Positions 15,258 through 18,722 of a stretch of 18,722 bases of DNA are shown in pieces. The notes beneath the pieces are model-generated. The model saw only the letters and a list, made by a program, of their open reading frames with translations, ran no database searches and was not told the origin of the DNA. The stretch comes from Acidimicrobiaceae bacterium (GTDB lineage: Bacteria; Actinomycetota; Acidimicrobiia; Acidimicrobiales; MedAcidi-G1): positions 1 through 18,722 of the forward strand of contig PACE01000028.1 in assembly GCA_002699725.1 (NCBI GenBank). The letters are read 5' to 3'. The number at the start of each line of letters is the position of its first letter. Positions within the stretch are counted from its first letter, which is position 1. The translations under genes were made by a program, and so were the position numbers.

Positions 15258-16843
15258 CTGCCGTGCTCGCCTCCGCCTCGCCCACTTTTCCGGTGCTCCC
15301 GGCGCTGATCGTCGTGCCGCTGCTCGGTGCCCTGCTGGTCATCATCGTGCCCCGCCGCCGCCCGGAATTGTTGAAACTGGTGGCCGTGCTCGCCACGATG
15401 GCGACCGGAGCGCTCTCGCTGTGGCTGTTGTTCGCCTTCGACACCGGAGTCGACGGCTTCCAGTTCGCCAGCCGCCACGTCTGGCTCGGAGACCTCGGTG
15501 TGTCGTGGCTGTTCGGAGTCGACGGAATCTCGCTGTTCCTCGTCGTCCTGACGGGGATCCTGTTCCCGATCGCCATCCTGGCCACCGACCCGGAACACGA
15601 CGGCCGCGCCTACTACGCCTGGCTGCTGGTCCTCGAGGGCGGCGTCATGGGCGTGTTCGCCAGCCTCGACCTGGTCGTGTTCTTCCTGTGCTTCGAGGCC
15701 GTGCTCGTGCCGATGTACTTCCTCATCGGCCGCTGGGGGCACGACAACCGCACCTATGCCGCCACCAAGTTTTTCCTGTTCACGATGGCCGGTTCGGCGC
15801 TGATGCTCGTCGGCATCCTGTCCTTGGCGTTCCTGCACGCCGATGCCACCGGCGGGGCGGTCACATTCGACCTGGTCGCCATCGCCGAGGCGCAGAGCCT
15901 CGGCGTCGAGACCGCCCGCTGGGTGTTCCTCACGTTCGCACTCGCCTTCGCCGTGAAGGTGCCGATCTTCCCGCTGCACACCTGGCTGCCCGATGCCCAC
16001 ACCGAGGCGCCCACGGCCGGTTCGGTGATCCTCGCCGGCGTGCTCCTGAAGCTGGGCACCTACGGGTTCCTGCGCTTCGGCCTGTACCTGTTCCCGGAGG
16101 CCACCCACCACTTCGCCCCGGTGTTCCTCGTGCTCGGCGTGGTCGGCATCGTCTACGGGGCGGTCGTCGCCACCATGCAGAAGGACCTCAAGCGCCTGGT
16201 CGCCTACTCGTCGGTGGCGCACCTCGGTTTCATCATCCTGGGCACGTTCGCCCTCAACACAGAGGGCATCGAGGGCGGCCTGCTCCAGATGGTCAACCAC
16301 GGCATCTCGACCGGCGCCCTGTTCCTGCTGGTCGGGATGATCTACGAACGGCGCCACACGCGCCAGATCGCCGAGTTGGGCGGCCTCCAGAAGTCGGCTC
16401 CGCTCCTGGCGGGCGTCTTCACCGTCGTGATGCTGTCGTCGATCGGGCTGCCCGGCCTGAACGGCTTCGTCGGCGAGTTCCTCGTGCTGGTCGGAACCTT
16501 CAATGCCCATCGCTGGTACGCCGTGGTGGCCACCGGCGGAGTGGTGCTGGCCTCCCTCTACCTGCTGTGGGCCTACCAGCGGGTGTTCCACGGCCCCGCC
16601 GAGGGCGACAACGCCGACGTGCCCGACCTGCGACTACGTGAGGGCCTGGTCCTCGCCCCGTTGTTGGCGCTCATCGTGGTGCTCGGCGTCTATCCGAAGC
16701 CGGTCATCGAGCGCATGGAGCCGGCGGTGGACGCCCTCGTCGAGCACATCGAACGTCACGTCGACGGCTTCCACGAGCCGACCAGCCAAATGGGCAGCGG
16801 CGTGTCTCCTGAGGGCGCCGCGGACTCGGAAGAGGGCCACTGA
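15254..16843 (+). CDS. nuoM: NADH-quinone oxidoreductase subunit M
   Basis: NuoM (529 residues) is the middle antiporter-like pump, with about 14 helices. The proton-path residues are all visible: Glu148 in FEAVLVPMYFLIGRWG, Lys235 in FAVKVPIFPLHTWLPDAH, Lys266 in LLKLGTYGF and Glu408 in FVGEFLVL, equivalent to E. coli Glu144, Lys234, Lys265 and Glu407. The start is taken as GTG 15254, which overlaps the nuoL stop as GTGA and gives numbering close to E. coli. The frame is also open from GTG 15230, which would add eight residues. The C-terminal roughly 50 residues are polar. The stop shares one base with the nuoN ATG. Confidence 0.95.
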   Translation: MTAVLASASPTFPVLPALIVVPLLGALLVIIVPRRRPELLKLVAVLATMATGALSLWLLFAFDTGVDGFQFASRHVWLGDLGVSWLFGVDGISLFLVVLTGILFPIAILATDPEHDGRAYYAWLLVLEGGVMGVFASLDLVVFFLCFEAVLVPMYFLIGRWGHDNRTYAATKFFLFTMAGSALMLVGILSLAFLHADATGGAVTFDLVAIAEAQSLGVETARWVFLTFALAFAVKVPIFPLHTWLPDAHTEAPTAGSVILAGVLLKLGTYGFLRFGLYLFPEATHHFAPVFLVLGVVGIVYGAVVATMQKDLKRLVAYSSVAHLGFIILGTFALNTEGIEGGLLQMVNHGISTGALFLLVGMIYERRHTRQIAELGGLQKSAPLLAGVFTVVMLSSIGLPGLNGFVGEFLVLVGTFNAHRWYAVVATGGVVLASLYLLWAYQRVFHGPAEGDNADVPDLRLREGLVLAPLLALIVVLGVYPKPVIERMEPAVDALVEHIERHVDGFHEPTSQMGSGVSPEGAADSEEGH

Positions 16844-18333
16844 TGCTCGCCCAGGCCGGAACCGTGTCCACGCCCGAGGTGCTCTGGTGGGCACTCGTCC
16901 CGCTGCTGATCCTCGCCGGTGCGGCCGTGCTGCTCTTGACCGTTGCCTCGCTGGTGCGGCGGCTGCCCGAGTGGCTGCCGGCCACCTGGACGGTCGTGGC
17001 CGGCCTGGCCGTGCTGGTGTCGGTCGTCCCGCTCTGGAGTGAGGTGCAGGACGAAGGCGCCCGTTCGTTCCTGGCCGGCGCCGTAGGGATCGACGGTTCA
17101 ACACTTTTCGTGACCGCCCTGCTCGCCGTCGCCGTGGTCGTCACGGCGCTGCTCTCCCGGGCCTACCTCACCCGCGAGGACCTGCTGGGCGTCGAGCTCT
17201 ACGTGCTGCTGCTGCTCTCGGCCGCAGGCGGCGTGGTCATGGCCTCGGCCAACGACCTGATTGTGCTGTTCCTCGGCCTCGAGCTGTTGTCGATCGCCGT
17301 CTACGTCATGGCCGCCCTGCACCTGCGCCGCATCCAGTCGCAGGAGGCGGCTCTCAAGTACTTCGTACTGGGGGCGTTCGCCTCGGCGTTTTTCCTCTAC
17401 GGGATCGCCCTGGTGTACGGCGCCACCGGGTCCACGGGCCTCGCCCGGATCGCCGACTACCTGTCGACCTCCGTCCTGCTCGAGGACGGCATGTTGTTGG
17501 CCGGCTTCGGCCTGCTGCTCGTGGGCCTGGGCTTCAAGGTCGCCGCCGTTCCATTCCATGCCTGGGCCCCCGACGTCTATCAGGGAGCCCCGACCCCGGT
17601 GGTGGCCTGGATGGCCGCCGGCGTCAAGGCCGCCGGGTTCGCCGCCCTGCTGCGGGTCTTCGTCCTGACGTTCGGGTCATGGTCGGGGGAGTGGAGGCCC
17701 GCCGTGTGGGGCCTCGCCATCCTCACCGTGCTGGGCGGCTCGGTCGTTGCCGTCGTGCAGACCGATGTCAAGCGGATGCTGGCGTACTCGTCGATCGCCC
17801 ACGCCGGGTTCCTGCTGGTCGGCGTGCAGGCCTCCTCTGATCGGGGCACGGCCGCCGTGCTCGCCTACCTCGGCGCCTACACGCTGCTGGCCTGCGGCAG
17901 CTTCGCCGTGGTCACCGTCGTCGGTGGTGCCGGGGACGACCGCCACGGCCTCGACGCCTACCGGGGCCTCGGCGCCAGCCGCCCCTGGCTGGCCGGCGCC
18001 TTCGCCGTGCTGTTGCTGGGACAGGCCGGTGTGCCGTTCACCGCCGGCTTCGTCGCCAAGTTCGGCGTGATCGCCGCCGCAGCCGAGGGTCGCTCCTATG
18101 CCCTCGCCGGGGTCGCCATGCTGGCTGCCTCCGTGGCCGCCTTCGTCTACCTGAGGATCCTCGTGGCGATGTACCTCGACGACGGGTCCGATGTTCCCGA
18201 CGTCGATCCGGTCCCGTGGGGACCTCGAATCGTCATCGCCGTGTCGGTCTCCCTGGTGCTGTTCCTGGGCGTCGTCCCCGGCCCACTCGTCGACCTGGCC
18301 AAGGACGCCGTGCCCGTCCTGGTGGGTGGTTGA
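16843..18333 (+). CDS. nuoN: NADH-quinone oxidoreductase subunit N
   Basis: NuoN (496 residues) is the antiporter-like pump nearest the arm junction. The expected charged membrane residues are Glu147 in LGLELLSIAVYVMAAL, Lys232 in LGFKVAAVPFHAWAPDVY, Lys262 in GVKAAGFAALL and Lys406 in FVAKFGVI. About 14 helices are recognisable and the length is usual for the family. It is the last gene of the complete nuoA-N set. No clear intrinsic terminator follows within the window. Confidence 0.96.
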   Translation: MLAQAGTVSTPEVLWWALVPLLILAGAAVLLLTVASLVRRLPEWLPATWTVVAGLAVLVSVVPLWSEVQDEGARSFLAGAVGIDGSTLFVTALLAVAVVVTALLSRAYLTREDLLGVELYVLLLLSAAGGVVMASANDLIVLFLGLELLSIAVYVMAALHLRRIQSQEAALKYFVLGAFASAFFLYGIALVYGATGSTGLARIADYLSTSVLLEDGMLLAGFGLLLVGLGFKVAAVPFHAWAPDVYQGAPTPVVAWMAAGVKAAGFAALLRVFVLTFGSWSGEWRPAVWGLAILTVLGGSVVAVVQTDVKRMLAYSSIAHAGFLLVGVQASSDRGTAAVLAYLGAYTLLACGSFAVVTVVGGAGDDRHGLDAYRGLGASRPWLAGAFAVLLLGQAGVPFTAGFVAKFGVIAAAAEGRSYALAGVAMLAASVAAFVYLRILVAMYLDDGSDVPDVDPVPWGPRIVIAVSVSLVLFLGVVPGPLVDLAKDAVPVLVGG

Positions 18334-18477
18334 GATGATCCGCAACGCTGCTCAATTGCAGCCGCTCCCCAGAGTGAAGGCGGCGACGACCGCTAACCTC
18401 CCTGCAGTGCTGCGACGCCGCCGTCCGGTGCTCCTCACGCCCGCCCATTTTCCCGAAATCCGTTAGGTTCACCCCTC
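18334..18477 (+). other. Spacer between nuoN and the second nuoA
   Basis: These 144 bases contain a possible long-loop inverted repeat (GGCGGCG 18379-18385 with CGCCGCC 18416-18422) and a short stem GCTGC/GCAGC (18347-18362). Neither has a T-tract, so neither is a convincing rho-independent terminator. ATG 18335 opens a 43-codon Arg-rich frame ending at 18466, which I do not call as a gene. The region is less GC-rich just before 18470, where a -10-like element lies. Confidence 0.4.
18464..18469 (+). promoter_or_regulatory. Possible -10 element of a leaderless promoter for the second nuoA
   Basis: TAGGTT fits the actinobacterial -10 pattern TANNNT and ends eight bases before GTG 18478. No Shine-Dalgarno sequence precedes this GTG. 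Together these fit a leaderless transcript starting at or near the GTG, a common arrangement in actinobacteria. No clear -35 element is seen. Confidence 0.4.
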
Positions 18478-18722
18478 GTGTCCGAGTTCCTCCGCAGCTG
18501 GCTGGTCGTCGTGGTGTTCGGCGGCCTCGCCGTCCTGCTGGTCGGCATCTTCCTCGGACTCGGCAGCCTGCTCCGTCCCACGCGGGAGACCGAGCAGAAG
18601 GTCATGAACTACGAGAGTGGCGTCGACCCGCAGGGCGACCGCTGGAGCCAGTCGAACATCCGCTACTACGTGTTCGCCCTCATGTTCGTGCTCTTCGACG
18701 TCGAGGCCGTGTTCATCTTCCC
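18478..18722 (+). CDS. nuoA: Second NuoA-like subunit (3' truncated by window edge)
   Basis: Eighty-one codons of a second NuoA homologue are visible before the sequence ends. A first hydrophobic helix (about 8-29) is followed by the family loop NYESGVDPQGDRW (Tyr45-Ser47) and a second helix with LFDVEAVFIFP (Asp74, Glu76). It is clearly divergent from the NuoA at 2618: the loop Cys44 is Ser47 here, and the surrounding wording follows the 'YESGVDP' type. GTG 18478 is chosen because the N-terminus length then matches the family; no Shine-Dalgarno sequence precedes it. It could open a second complete or partial nuo operon, or be a solitary paralogue; the window ends too soon to tell. Confidence 0.88.
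   Translation, partial: MSEFLRSWLVVVVFGGLAVLLVGIFLGLGSLLRPTRETEQKVMNYESGVDPQGDRWSQSNIRYYVFALMFVLFDVEAVFIF

Noticed and set aside
14782..16641. A 619-codon plus-strand frame overlapping nuoL and nuoM
   Set aside because: It is Arg/Pro/Ser-rich and out of frame with clear NuoL and NuoM motifs over its whole length.
18379..18422. Inverted repeat after nuoN as a terminator
   Set aside because: The 7-base arms enclose a 30-base loop and there is no T-tract.
18335..18466. A 43-codon frame just after the nuoN stop (TGAGATG)
   Set aside because: It is Arg-rich with no recognised motif, and it covers the likely promoter of the second nuoA. Tight spacing to nuoN is the only support.
1..18722. CRISPR arrays, tRNA or rRNA genes, insertion sequences, attachment sites
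   Set aside because: No regular repeats, clover-leaf-like segments, transposase motifs or terminal inverted repeats were seen; almost every base lies in conserved respiratory genes.

Overview
The window holds one long, co-directional (+ strand) respiratory gene cluster with no mobile elements, RNA genes or CRISPR arrays. It starts inside a Rieske iron-sulphur protein gene. Next come a membrane-anchored diheme cytochrome c and an unassigned three-helix membrane protein. A complete 14-gene NADH:quinone oxidoreductase (complex I) operon follows in the canonical order nuoA-B-C-D-E-F-G-H-I-J-K-L-M-N. After a 144-base gap a second, divergent nuoA begins and runs off the right edge.

The DNA is very GC-rich, GTG starts are frequent, genes are packed with TGATG/GTGA/ATGA overlaps, and NuoD and NuoE have actinobacteria-like lengths. 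Together these suggest a high-GC actinobacterium, possibly an Acidimicrobiia-like lineage. That placement is an inference from style only; no marker gene allows a firm assignment.

Layout: 1-312 Rieske C-terminus; 340-1551 diheme cytochrome c; 1551-2561 unknown membrane protein (these three look like the tail of a bc1/b6f-type quinol:cytochrome c oxidoreductase operon); 2562-2617 a short spacer with a GTGATCAC palindrome; 2618-18333 nuoA to nuoN; 18334-18477 a spacer with a possible leaderless promoter; 18478 to the end, nuoA2 (partial). Within nuo, every junction except nuoK/nuoL overlaps. NuoE, F and G form the NADH-oxidising module (FMN and Fe-S clusters). NuoB, C, D and I form the quinone-reducing arm with N2, N6a and N6b. 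NuoA, H, J, K, L, M and N form the proton-pumping membrane arm. Electrons delivered to quinone could then be passed to the upstream Rieske/cytochrome c complex.

Most of the window is ordinary complex I. The parts worth a second look are: (i) a roughly 150-residue Ala-rich, acidic, probably coiled-coil insertion in NuoL between the last helix of the antiporter core and the segment leading to the lateral helix; (ii) replacement of all four N7-cluster cysteines in NuoG with the ligand spacing exactly preserved; (iii) a roughly 21-residue insertion in NuoF just before the last N3-cluster cysteine; (iv) a second nuoA whose loop carries Ser instead of Cys; and (v) the unassigned membrane protein between the cytochrome c gene and nuoA.
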